Positions 50,944 to 59,416 of a stretch of DNA of 64,000 bases are shown in pieces; the first letter of the stretch is position 1, and each line of letters opens with the position of its first letter. This DNA is from Pseudonocardia sp. CNS-139 (GTDB lineage: Bacteria > Actinomycetota > Actinomycetes > Mycobacteriales > Pseudonocardiaceae). The stretch lies in NCBI GenBank assembly GCA_001942415.1, contig MKJX01000033.1:42036-106035 (forward strand), written 5' to 3'. Under the pieces are notes generated by a model. That model did no database searches, had not been told where the DNA came from, and saw only the letters and a list, made by a program, of their open reading frames with translations. The position numbers and the translations under genes were made by a program.

Positions 50944-52513
50944 TCAGCCCGCCTCCCGGCGGTCGCGCAGCACCGTGAGCGTCAGCACCACGACGAGCGC
51001 CATCACGGCCGCCGCGTACCAGCCCACCGCCCCGAACGCCGTGGCGAACGCCGAGCGCGCCGCGTCCGCGAGCCCGGCCCCGGCCGCCGCGGGCAGTGCC
51101 TCCGCAGCCTGCAGCGCGGCCGCCGGCCCCTCGCGGGCCGCGCGCCGGCGGCCGCGGGCACGTCGGCAGGCAGATCCGCGGCGAGCCGGCGCCGTACACG
51201 GCGGTGACCACCGAGCCGGCGGCCGCCACGCCGAGCGCGACACCCAGCTCGCCCGCCGTCTCGGACACCGCCGAGGCCGAGCCGGCCCGTTCGGGTGGGA
51301 CGGAGCCGACCACCAGGTCGGTGCCCAGCACCCCGGTCGGCACCACGCCCAGCACGGTCACGGCCAGCACCCCGACGAGCAGCGCGGGCGGCACGTCCGG
51401 GCCGACGAACGTCAGCGCGACGCATCCCAGCAGCGACACCGCCGCGGCCACCGCCAGCAGCCGGCTGCGGCCGACGAGCCGGGCCAGCCGCGGCGTGAGC
51501 AGCGAGCCGACCACGGTCGCCAGCGCGACGGGCAGCATCCACAGCCCGGCCTCCAGCGCGTCCGCCCCGCTGACGAGCTGCAGGAACTGCGGCACCAGGT
51601 AGAAGAGGCCGTTGAGCGCGAGCAGCCCGAGCAGGATCAGGCTCACCGCCGCGACGAACGCCCGCCGCGTGAACAGCGCGACGTCGAGCATCGGGTCGGG
51701 CATCCGCCGCTGCCGCCGCACGAACGCCCAGCCGGCGACGAGCCCCACCGCGACGGCCAGCGCGGGCAGCGGCGCCGGCCCGTGCGCGGCCGTCTCCTTC
51801 ACCCCGTACGCCACCGGCAGCATGGTCGCGAGCGAGAGCGCGATGCTGACGACGTCGACGCCGCGGGCGCCGGCCGGGTCCCGGTGCTCGGGCAGCAGCG
51901 CCGGGCCGAGCACGAGGAGCAGCAGCATCACCGGCACGCCGAGCAGGAACACCGAGCCCCACCAGAAGTTCGCCAGCAGCACCCCGCCGACGATCGGGCC
52001 GAGCGCCACCCCGGCCGAGAACGTCGTCATCCACACGGCGATGGCCGACGTCCGCTGCACAGGGTCCCGGAACATCGTGCTGATCAGCGCCAACGTGGAC
52101 GGCATGAGGGTCGCGCCGGCGATCCCCAGCAGCGCGCGGGCGGCGATGAGCAGCTCCGCGGTGGGCGCGTAGGCCGCCACCACGGACGCCACGGCGAACG
52201 TCGCCCCGCCGGCGAGCAGCAGCCGGCGGCGCCCGATCCGGTCCCCGATCGAGCCCATCGTCACGAGGAACCCGGCGATCAGGAACCCGTAGACGTCGAG
52301 GATCCAGAGCTGCTGCGTGGCGCTCGGCCGCAGGTCCGCCGCCAGCGCCGGGGCGGCGAGGTAGAGCACGCTGACGTCCACCGCGAGCACGAAGAGCGGC
52401 AGGGCGAGCACGGCCAGCCCGGCCCACTCCCGCGGCCCGGCCCGCTGCGGTCCCGTCTCCTCGGATCGGTCCGCGAACCGGTCGGAACGGTCGGAAGGTG
52501 CGGAATGCGTCAT
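50944..52513 (-). CDS. MFS drug exporter, DHA2 (14-helix) family (frame broken once)
   Basis: A proton-coupled efflux pump of about 523 residues. Hallmarks: LFVLAVDVSVLYLAAPAL in helix 1 (motif D1), GSIGDRIGRRRLLLAG (motif A), and IAGATLMPSTLALIS and FSAGVALGPIVGGVL (motif C, in helix 5). The 14 hydrophobic segments and overall order resemble QacA, LfrA and related pumps for cationic drugs. The frame changes near 51165, after the segment TAVYGAGSPRI; the end reads AVMALVVVLTLTVLRDRREAG. The ATG at 52513 opens THSAPSDRSDRFADRSEE. No regulator is adjacent. Substrate range cannot be predicted. Confidence 0.88.
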
Positions 52514-52564
52514 GCGAGGAGCTTCCGACCTCGACCCGTGTTCAGGTCAAGCCGGTTCCGCCGA

Positions 52565-52933
52565 TCAGCGGCGGGGCAGCCCGAACCGGCGGCGGCGCAC
52601 CGCGTCGAGCAGCTCCGCGGCCCGCTGCTCCACCTCGGCCTCGTAGTGGCCGAGGTGGGCCGGGTCGGCCCGCGGGTCCGGGGCGGGACGGCGGCGCAGC
52701 GTCATCCAGGACTCCACCCACAGCGCCTCCAGCGCCGCCTCCCACTGCAGCTCGACGCCGAGCGTGGTGAGCGCGGCCCGCTCGGCCACGCGGTGCCGCT
52801 CGTCCTCCAGCTCGCCGAGCTGCACGGCCAGCTCGGCAGCCCGCCGCCGGTCCCGTTCGCGCAGCTCCTCGGCCGCCGCGGCGATGCCGGCGACGATCTC
52901 CTTGTACTGGCGCACGGCGCTGTAGTCCGTCAC
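52565..52933 (-). CDS. Coiled-coil protein at the end of the FtsK/DUF6244 operon (122 aa)
   Basis: An unrecognised 122-residue charged helical protein. TDYSAVRQYKEIVAGIAAAAEELRER leads into a coiled-coil region (DRRRAAELAVQLGELEDERHRVAERA), then a Trp-rich segment (LQWEAALEALWVESWMTL) and a basic tail (LLDAVRRRRFGLPRR). No signal or membrane segment. Its GTG at 52933 overlaps the stop of the FtsK-type gene by four bases, so it is translated with it. It is likely a partner or adaptor of that ATPase (inference). Confidence 0.68.
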   Translation of the reverse strand: MTDYSAVRQYKEIVAGIAAAAEELRERDRRRAAELAVQLGELEDERHRVAERAALTTLGVELQWEAALEALWVESWMTLRRRPAPDPRADPAHLGHYEAEVEQRAAELLDAVRRRRFGLPRR

Positions 52934-55680
52934 GCGTCCTCCAGCGACGGGACGATCACGACCTCCGGCGCCGAGTGCTGCGCGCGGTCGAAGAAGAGCC
53001 CGCGGCCCGGCCGCGGCGACCAGTTGACCAGCATCCCCGGCACGAGCGGCTGCAGCTCCGAGCCCTGGACGTCCAGCGCGACCCAGGCGCCCAGGTCGTC
53101 CACGGACGCGCTCATCATCAGCAGCGCGCGCAGCCGCGGCACGCTGCGCCACCAGCCCAGCACGTGCACGCCGGTCTCGGGGCCGAACCGCACGAGCTTG
53201 CGCATGGCCTCGGTGCCGTCGCGCTCCAGCACGGTGTCGGCGGCGTCGGCGGCGTAGAGCACCACGGCCAGCGGACGGCGCGGCGCGGCTCCGCTCAGCC
53301 GGTCGGCCACGTCCTTCGCCAGCGCCTCGACGCGCGCCCGCAGGCCGTCGAGCGGCACGGTCTCGACCGTCTGCCCGGCCGCGGCGAGCTGCTCGGCCAG
53401 CCGTCGCGCCGGCCCGGCGGCCTCGGCGACGAGCGGCGCGACCACGACGTCCAGGCCACCGGGCGGGAACTGCCCGGCCAGCGACGCGGCCGCCGCGCCG
53501 AGCACCCGCACCGCCTCCCGCCCGACCGACGCGAGCACGCCGACGTTGCGGCCGGGCGCGTCCGGGAGCCCGACCGCCGCGGCGCTGCCCGCGACGTCGA
53601 TGCACTGCCCCACCAGCGCGCGCGGCGTCTCGTCGCGCGGCAGCACGTCGACGAGGTCGGCGAACCGCGGCGAGCGGCTGCCGTCGAAGAGCCGCGGCTC
53701 GGGCCGCCCGGCCGCGTGGTCGGCGTGCAGGAGCCGCTGCACCTCGTCGACGGAGCCGCGCGCGGTCGCGTCCGGGATGCGCACGATCTCGTTGCCGTGC
53801 CGGATGCCCGACTCGTGGTTGAGCACGGCATGCCAGCGCGGCAGGTCGAGCGTGGCGTCATTGAGGTCGGCGAGCACGCGGCGCGCCCGCGGCAGCGCGA
53901 TGCGCAGCACGAACTGCTCGAAGATCGCCGGCCGCCCCCAGAACGCCTCGATCCCGGAGACGTCCTGGCTGGCCAGCACCAGGTGGATGCCCTGGGAACG
54001 GCCGCGCCGGGCGACGTCCTCCAGCAGCAGGATCGCCGCGCGGGTCACGGCGTCGCGCTCGGAGAAGAGGTACTGGAACTCGTCGATCACCGCGACGATC
54101 CGCGGCCAGCGCTCCTCCGGCGCCTCGCGGCGCAGCTCCTCCAGCTTGGTGACCTCACGCGCTTCGCGGCGGCGGCGCGGCGGCGCATCTCGTCGGAGAG
54201 GAACTGGAGCAGGGCGAGCCCGAACTCGCGGTCGGTGTTGATGTTGACGCCGACCAGGCGGGCGTGCGGGAGCCAGGTGCGGTCCCTGCGGCCGGGCGTG
54301 AACTGCGCGAACGACACCCCCTCCTTGAAGTCGAGGAGGTAGAACTCCAGCTCGTCCGGGTCGTACTGGGCGGCCATCGAGCTGATCATGGTGAGCAGCA
54401 GGTTGGTCTTGCCCGACCCGCTCGGCCCGCCGACCAGCGCGTGCGGTGAGCCGTCGGCCAGCGTCATCTCCACCGGCCGCCCGTCCGCGAACCCGACCGG
54501 CGCGTGCAGACCGGTGACGGACTGCTGCTGGCCCCACTGCCCGCGCGGCGGCAGCAGGTCGGCGAACGTGCCGATCCGGCTGCGCCAGCGCTCGTGCTCG
54601 TCGGCGATCGCGTGGCAGGCGCGGGCGACGTCCGGCGCCGGGAGCGGCGGCTGCAGGTGCACGGTGACGTCCCGGCCGGTCATGGACGAGACCGCGGTGC
54701 CGTCGTCGCGCACGTGCACGGTCTCGACCGGCGCGTTGATCGTCATCGGCACGTCGAGCAGCACGAGCTGCACGCCGCAGGCCAGCCCGCCGCGGGCGAC
54801 GCGCTGCAGCTGGCGGTGGTCCTCGTCCTTGAGCGCGGACCGGTTGCCGACCAGCACTGCGACGAGCCACGGCTCCGGCCGCGCGCCGGTGGTCTCGGCC
54901 AGCGCACGCAGGGACGGGTGCCCGTCCACGAGCACCCGGGTGTGGACGCGCCGGATCCGGTCGGACAGCTCGTCGAGCAGCTGCGGCAGCCGGGTGGGGT
55001 CGTGCACGGTGAGCAGGCCGGTGCGGGTGAGCGGGTAGAGCCCCGGCAGCGCGCCGGTGAACTGCCCGACGTCCCAGACGTGCAGCTGCACCATGCCGGG
55101 GCGGAAGTGCGTCATCACCCGCAGCAGCAGGCCCTCGACCAGCGACTCGGCCCGGTCGCGGCCGTCGTGCGTGGAGCTGACCTGCAGGTGCGACTCGTCC
55201 AGCAGCGGCACGGCCACCGGGAACGCGCGCTCGGCCGGGTCGACCGGCCCGGACCCGATGCGGCCCGTCCCGATGGACCACAGCTCGGGCACCGGACCCA
55301 CGCCGTCGGCCTTGCCGACCTGGCCGAGCCAGTGCTCGGGGGCGCGCCCGGCGGCGTCCGGGGCGACGGCGGCGAGCAGGTCGGTGAGCATGTCCGGGCC
55401 GGTCGCGAGCCAGCTGCGGAACGCGGCGGTGCGGTCGGCGCGCGCCCGTTCGACGGGGCCGCGCAGCCGCGGGTTGCCGAGGACCGCCCGCAGGCCCGGG
55501 TCGGTGACGGCGGCGTCGAAGCCGAGGTCGCGCAGCCAGCTCTCGACCATCGCCTCCGCGTGGGCGCGCGCGACGGCGTCCCGGGCGCTCGCGCGCACCG
55601 AGGGCCTGCGCCGCCGCGGCGCACAGCGCCTCGAACGCCTCGGTGATCCGCTCCTGCCTGCGGTTCGCGCCCTTCGCCAC
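52930..55680 (-). CDS. FtsK/SpoIIIE-type (EccC-like) ATPase (frame broken twice)
   Basis: A 916-residue translocase-like ATPase with no membrane segment. After a helical N-terminus (GANRRQERITEAFEALCA) comes an alpha/beta region (about residues 130-330: LHVWDVGQF, RVLVDGHPSL, LLDVPMTINAPVETV) resembling the degenerate part of EccC-like proteins. The one clear FtsK domain follows: Walker A GGPSGSGKTNLLLTMISS (about 417-434), YLLDFKEGVSF, Walker B IVAVIDEFQYLF, and GIHLVLASQDVSGIEAFWG. A C-terminal domain without Walker motifs ends at EVVIVPSLEDA. Breaks near 55605 (+1) and 54165 (-1). GTG 55680 is two bases from the previous stop, so it is cotranscribed with two small helical proteins. Confidence 0.83.
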   Translation of the reverse strand: MAKGANRRQERITEAFEALCAAAAQALGARERPGRRRARPRGGDGRELAARPRLRRRRHRPGPAGGPRQPAAARPRRTGARRPHRRVPQLARDRPGHAHRPARRRRPGRRRARPRALARPGRQGRRRGSGARAVVHRDGPHRVRAGRPGRARVPGGRAAAGRVAPAGQLHARRPRPGRVAGRGPAAAGDDALPPRHGAAARLGRRAVHRRAAGALPAHPHRPAHRARPHPAAAAARRAVRPDPARPHPGARGRAPVPACAGRDHRRAAGAVARRSAGRQPVRAQGRGPPPAAARRPRRAGLRRAARAARRADDDQRAGRDRARARRRHRGLVHDRPGRHRAPAAAAPGAGRRPRLPRDRRRARALAQPDRHVRRPAAAARAVGPAAVRHRSARAGRVRGRAAGGDDAGRRLTARAGRRAERVGQDQPAAHHDQLDGRPVRPGRAGVLPPRLQGGGVVRAVHARPQGPHLAPARPPGRRQHQHRPRVRARPAPVPLRRDAPPRRRREAREVTKLEELRREAPEERWPRIVAVIDEFQYLFSERDAVTRAAILLLEDVARRGRSQGIHLVLASQDVSGIEAFWGRPAIFEQFVLRIALPRARRVLADLNDATLDLPRWHAVLNHESGIRHGNEIVRIPDATARGSVDEVQRLLHADHAAGRPEPRLFDGSRSPRFADLVDVLPRDETPRALVGQCIDVAGSAAAVGLPDAPGRNVGVLASVGREAVRVLGAAAASLAGQFPPGGLDVVVAPLVAEAAGPARRLAEQLAAAGQTVETVPLDGLRARVEALAKDVADRLSGAAPRRPLAVVLYAADAADTVLERDGTEAMRKLVRFGPETGVHVLGWWRSVPRLRALLMMSASVDDLGAWVALDVQGSELQPLVPGMLVNWSPRPGRGLFFDRAQHSAPEVVIVPSLEDA

Positions 55681-55682
55681 CG

Positions 55683-55934
55683 CTACATCCGCGCCGTGAT
55701 GTCGGCGACCGCGGCACCGGCACCGGAGATCGTCCCGAGCCCGCGGTCCAGCTCCTCGGCGGCCGCACCAGATCGGGGGGGCAGCAGCGGGGGTGGAGTG
55801 GTGGCTCCCCCAGCTCGCCCAGCACGGACACCGCGCGCGATGCGGGCGCGCGCGAGCCCGGCGTGCTGGTAGGCGCTGCCGATCTGCTCGGCGACGCCCG
55901 CCAGCACCAGTCGGATCTCCCCGAGGTCGGTCAC
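55683..55934 (-). CDS. Small helical-hairpin protein beside DUF6244 (83 aa)
   Basis: An 83-residue protein: LGEIRLVLAGVAEQIGSAYQ as helix 1, a Pro-rich turn (TTPPPLLPPRS), and EELDRGLGTISGAGAAVADI as helix 2. This is the plan of WXG100/Esx-like proteins, but no WxG is present. The start resembles that of the DUF6244-like protein encoded just upstream (EIRLVLAGVAEQ versus EVRAGIALANDK), suggesting a diverged tandem pair. It lies 3 bp after that gene and 2 bp before the FtsK-type ATPase. I do not know a family name for it. Confidence 0.68.
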   Translation of the reverse strand: MTDLGEIRLVLAGVAEQIGSAYQHAGLARARIARGVRAGRAGGATTPPPLLPPRSGAAAEELDRGLGTISGAGAAVADITARM

Positions 55935-55937
55935 GCT

Positions 55938-56198
55938 TCACAGCCGGTTCGCGATGTTCTCGGACGCCTGGATCGCGGCCTGGACGGCCTGCTGCACCTC
56001 GCCGATGCTCCCGACGGCCTGGGCCAGCAGCCCGTTGGCCTCCGAGACGTCGGCCTGTGAGCTGCCCTCGGTGACCCGCTGCAGCGCGCCCTGCGCCTGC
56101 TCCAGCGACGAGTGCGCCTGTTGCAGCGCCCCGAGGCTCTCCGAGGCCTTGTCGTTGGCCAGCGCGATGCCGGCCCGGACCTCTTCGATGCTCGCCAT
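55938..56198 (-). CDS. DUF6244-like small helical protein (86 aa)
   Basis: An 86-residue all-helical protein: IEEVRAGIALANDKASESLG, ALQQAHSSLEQAQGALQRVT, a turn GSSQADVSEANG, and GEVQQAVQAAIQASENIANRL. I recognise it as DUF6244-like, an actinobacterial family found beside FtsK/SpoIIIE-domain genes. The size and helical hairpin are those of WXG100/Esx proteins, without a WxG motif. It is first in the operon and starts at ATG 56198 after CGGGAG. Role as an exported or signalling partner of the ATPase is inference only; no membrane component is encoded nearby. Confidence 0.75.
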   Translation of the reverse strand: MASIEEVRAGIALANDKASESLGALQQAHSSLEQAQGALQRVTEGSSQADVSEANGLLAQAVGSIGEVQQAVQAAIQASENIANRL

Positions 56199-56397
56199 GT
56201 TGCGGATACTCCCGATCGCTCCCGTAACAGCGTCACACCGTGCGCTGTCACGCCGTCACCGTGCGACGAGGAATCTACTGCCCCGGCGGGCGCTTGGGAG
56301 CAGGCACGAGGGTCGTGTATCGACGTGCGACCCAGGTCATCACCCCTTACGGTCGAGCTGACCATGATCTCCGGCGCAGCGAGGAGCGGGGGGCGCG

Positions 56398-57720
56398 ATG
56401 GCGACATCGAGCGAGGCGTCGACGGCAGCGGTAGGCACACCACCGGTCGGGTTGAGGGCCCGGCTCAGACAGGTCGGACCAGGGCTGCTCGCGGCGGCCG
56501 CCGGCGTCGGATCGGGCGACCTCGTCGCCACGATGGTCGCCGGCTCGGAGTACGGGCTCACGCTGCTGTGGGCGGCGGTGCTCGGCGCGATCCTCAAGCT
56601 CGCGCTCGCCGAGGGCGTGGGCCGCTGGCACCTCGCGTCCGGCGCCACCCTGCTGGACGGCTGGCGGCGGCTCGGCCACTGGGCCACCGTGTTCTTCGGG
56701 ATCTACATCGTGATCTGGGGTTTCGTCTACGGGGCCACGGCGATGTCGGCCGTCGGGCTGCCGCTCAACGCCCTGTTCGGCGGCCTGGACGTGCGCTACT
56801 GGGCGATGATCGCGGGCGTCGTCGGGCTCGCGCTGGTCTGGGCGCAGCGCTACGAGTTCTTCGAGAAGTTCATCACCGTGCTGGTGCTGGTCAAGTTCGT
56901 CTCGGTCGTCGCGGTGGCGGTCCTGGTGATGCCGAACCTGCTGGACCTGGCGAACGGGCTGGTCCCGCGGCTGCCCGAAGGCTCGGTGATCTACGTCCTC
57001 GGCCTGGTCGGCGGCGTCGGCGGCACGATCACGATGGCCGCGTACGGCTACTGGATGATCGCCAAGGGCTGGAAGGGCACCGGCTGGCTCTCGGTGATGC
57101 GGCTGGACAACACCATCGGCTACGTGATGACCGCGATCTTCGTGATCGCGATGCTCGTCGTCGGCGCCGAGATGCTGCTCGGCCAGGACATCGTCTCCGG
57201 TGACGAGGGCCTGCTCGTGCTCGGCGGCGAGCTCGGCTCCCGGTACGGCGAGTGGGCGCGCATCCTGTTCCTGATCGGCTTCCTCGCGGTGACGACCACG
57301 TCGCTGCTGGGCGTCTGGAACGGCGTGAGCCTGCTCTTCACCGACTGGACGCGGATCATCCGGCTGCCGCACGGCAGCAGGGCGGCGGTCGGCGCGGACG
57401 CCGAGCCCACGACCACCGAGACCGGCTACGCGGCGGCGGCCGCCGAGCGTTCGGTGCCGTTCCGGGCCTACCTGCTGTGGCTGACGATCCCGCCGATGGC
57501 GCTGCTCTTCTTCGACCGCCCGTTCGCGCTGACGCTGGTGTACGGGGTGCTGGGCGCGGCGTTCATGCCGTTCCTGGGCGTCACGCTGCTCCTGCTGCTC
57601 AACTCGAAGCGGGTCACTTTGGAGGGCCGCTCGGGCTGGCTGTCGAACAGCCTGCTGACGGCGGCGAGCGCCCTGTTCGTGGTGCTGCTCGCGACAGACC
57701 TGGTAGCCCGCTTCACATAG
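56398..57720 (+). CDS. Nramp-related membrane transporter without canonical metal motifs
   Basis: A 440-residue protein with about 11 membrane helices and the Nramp/LeuT-like arrangement. Helix 1 reads GVGSGDLVATMVAGSEYG where metal transporters have DPGN, and the helix 6 region reads GTITMAAYGYWMIAKGW where they have MPHN. These changes remove the Asp and Met ligands, so it probably does not move Mn2+ or Fe2+ in the classical way; related proteins include Mg-type and amino-acid-related members. The sequence is intact. The ATG at 56398 follows GGAGCGGGGGG. It ends at a long hairpin shared with the convergent DUF5134 gene. Confidence 0.83.
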   Translation: MATSSEASTAAVGTPPVGLRARLRQVGPGLLAAAAGVGSGDLVATMVAGSEYGLTLLWAAVLGAILKLALAEGVGRWHLASGATLLDGWRRLGHWATVFFGIYIVIWGFVYGATAMSAVGLPLNALFGGLDVRYWAMIAGVVGLALVWAQRYEFFEKFITVLVLVKFVSVVAVAVLVMPNLLDLANGLVPRLPEGSVIYVLGLVGGVGGTITMAAYGYWMIAKGWKGTGWLSVMRLDNTIGYVMTAIFVIAMLVVGAEMLLGQDIVSGDEGLLVLGGELGSRYGEWARILFLIGFLAVTTTSLLGVWNGVSLLFTDWTRIIRLPHGSRAAVGADAEPTTTETGYAAAAAERSVPFRAYLLWLTIPPMALLFFDRPFALTLVYGVLGAAFMPFLGVTLLLLLNSKRVTLEGRSGWLSNSLLTAASALFVVLLATDLVARFT

Positions 57721-57731
57721 CCCACCCCGAC

Positions 57732-57786
57732 TTGCAGCAAAGCCACCCTCACGCAGCCACGCGGCATGAGGGTGGCTTTGCTGCAA
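57732..57786. terminator. Long hairpin, TTGCAGCAAAGCCAC family, copy 3
   Basis: TTGCAGCAAAGCCACCCTCA (57732-57751) pairs perfectly over 20 bp with 57767-57786. It lies between convergent genes (ends at 57720 and 57802). The right half (GCATGAGGGTGGCTTTGCTG) is identical to that of the copy at 16302. Confidence 0.82.
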
Positions 57787-57801
57787 CAAGGCAGGGCGGG
57801 C

Positions 57802-58356
57802 TCAGACCATCGTCAGGAGCATCGCGGACATCGCCACCGCGCCCACCAGGTGGCCCGCCGCGCCGGCCTGGGGTGTGCGGATCGAGAGCGCGACGGCGCC
57901 GTCGCCGGCCGGCTGCTCGGCGCAGTGGGCCGGGTGGGCCGGGTGGTGGCGGCAGCGGTCGACGCAGCGCAGGGCGTGCCACGCGAAGTAGCCGGTGAGC
58001 GCCATCGCCGTGATCGGCACGAACGCGGGTGTGGGGCCGCCGTGCGCGCCGTGGTCCGCGGCCAGCATGAAGAGCATCGCGCCGCTGCCGACGACGTGGT
58101 GGACGGACTCGCCGTCGACCGTGCGGGTGCGCAGGACGGACGCCGCGAACCAGGCCGCGACCAGCACGAACACCGAGGTCCACACGGGTTCGGGCACCGG
58201 GTCCCCGAGCGGCGACGCCATGGCGGCCATGCCGAGCGCCATGGCCGCGTGCGACGCCTCGGCCGCCCTGTCGCGGCGCACCACGACGAGCCGCACGACG
58301 TGCAGCACCGCCGCCGCGAGGCACGCGACCGCGAGCGCCCCGGACCCCCACTCCAT
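57802..58356 (-). CDS. DUF5134 membrane protein
   Basis: A 184-residue integral membrane protein with five to six hydrophobic segments, carrying the DUF5134 features: EASHAAMALGMAAMA with the conserved His, VHHVVGSGAMLFMLAADHGAHG, FVPITAMALTGYFAWHAL and the C-terminal LVGAVAMSAMLLTMV. His residues lie in or near the helices, and CVDRCRHHPAHPAHC in a loop is rich in Cys and His, so metal or copper binding is possible (inference). The family is uncharacterised. ATG 58356 has GGAGG-type sequence upstream. It converges on the Nramp-like gene. Confidence 0.83.
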   Translation of the reverse strand: MEWGSGALAVACLAAAVLHVVRLVVVRRDRAAEASHAAMALGMAAMASPLGDPVPEPVWTSVFVLVAAWFAASVLRTRTVDGESVHHVVGSGAMLFMLAADHGAHGGPTPAFVPITAMALTGYFAWHALRCVDRCRHHPAHPAHCAEQPAGDGAVALSIRTPQAGAAGHLVGAVAMSAMLLTMV

Positions 58357-58382
58357 GCGTCCTCCCGGGTCCGGTCGGAGGA

Positions 58383-58412
58383 ACCTGATCGATCGAGAAC
58401 GATAGGTCAGGT
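58383..58412. promoter_or_regulatory. Inverted repeat upstream of the DUF5134 gene
   Basis: ACCTGA (58383-58388) and TCAGGT (58407-58412) flank a GATCGATC-rich centre, 27 bp before the DUF5134 start and about 160 bp before the divergent amidohydrolase gene. An operator is possible; the arms are short. Confidence 0.3.
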
Positions 58413-58569
58413 GCGGCCCGCCGTTCCATACCGTGCGGGGGTAGGCACGTGCTCGACGGTCGTGTGACGAGCAGATGTCGGGCCCCGGACGGGTCTTGCG
58501 ACCGGGTACCCCGACGTTCGATCGTGTCCCCTTCCACCCTTCCTGGGCGAAGATCGGCGGAGGTTCGAG

Positions 58570-59416
58570 ATGACGGATTCCCGGGTGGTGCGGGCCGCGC
58601 TGCTCCAGGCGAAGTGGACCGGCGACACCGCATCGATGATCGACGTGCACGAGTCCTACGCGCGGGCGGCGGCCGGGCAGGGCGCGCAGGTGATGGGCTT
58701 CCAGGAGGTCTTCAACGCGCCCTACTTCTGCCAGGTGCAGGAGGCCGAGCACTACCGCTGGGCCGAACCGGTGCCGGACGCCGACCGTGCAGCGCATGCA
58801 GGCGCTCGCCAAGGAGCTGGGCATGGTGCTGGTCGTGCCGGTGTTCGAGGTCGAGAGCGCCGGCAACTACTACAACACCGCCGCCGTGATCGACGCCGAC
58901 GGGACGTTCCTCGGCAAGTACCGCAAGCACCATCTCCCGCAGGTCAGGGGCTTCTGGGAGAAGTACTACTTCAAGCCGGGCAACCTCGGCTGGCCGGTGT
59001 TCGAGACGGCCGTCGGCAAGGTGGGCGTCTACATCTGCTACGACCGGCACTTCCCCGAGGGCTGGCGGGCACTGGGCCTGGCCGGCGCCGAGATCGTCTA
59101 CAACCCGAGCGCGACGAGCCGCGGCCTCTCGGCGTACCTGTGGAAGCTGGAGCAGCCGGCCGCCGCCGTCGCCAACGAGTACTTCGTCGCGGCGATCAAC
59201 CGGGTCGGCATCGAGGAGTACGGCGACAACGACTTCTACGGCACGAGCTACTTCGTGGACCCGCGCGGGCAGTTCGTCGGCGAGGTCGCCAGCGACGCCG
59301 ACGAGGAGCTGGTGGTGCGCGACCTCGACCTCGGCCTGATCGACGAGGTCCGCCGGCAGTGGGCGTTCTACCGGGACCGCCGCCCCGACGCGTACGGGTC
59401 GCTGGTGACGCCGTGA
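58570..59416 (+). CDS. N-carbamoyl-beta-alanine amidohydrolase-like nitrilase-superfamily protein (frame broken once)
   Basis: A carbon-nitrogen hydrolase probably acting as beta-ureidopropionase: cleaves N-carbamoyl-beta-alanine to beta-alanine, CO2 and ammonia. Catalytic triad: Glu in MGFQEVFNAPYFC, Lys in YRKHHLPQVRGFWEKYYF, Cys in VGVYICYDRHFPEG. VNP-like YNPSATSRGLSAYLWKLEQ and GTSYFVDPRGQFV follow. About 282 residues. The frame changes near 58785. ATG 58570 has GGAGG upstream. Its stop overlaps the GTG of the aminotransferase; the operon continues to dihydropyrimidinase, which supports the pyrimidine-degradation role. Confidence 0.88.

Noticed and set aside
52565..56198. Prophage or integrated conjugative element around the FtsK-type ATPase
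   Set aside because: No integrase, relaxase, replication or phage structural gene is nearby, and base composition matches the flanks.
58570..59416. Nitrilase of the NIT1C cluster
   Set aside because: The superfamily is right, but the sequence and operon (aminotransferase, dihydropyrimidinase) fit N-carbamoyl-beta-alanine amidohydrolase, and the gene is 30 kb from the NIT1C-type genes.
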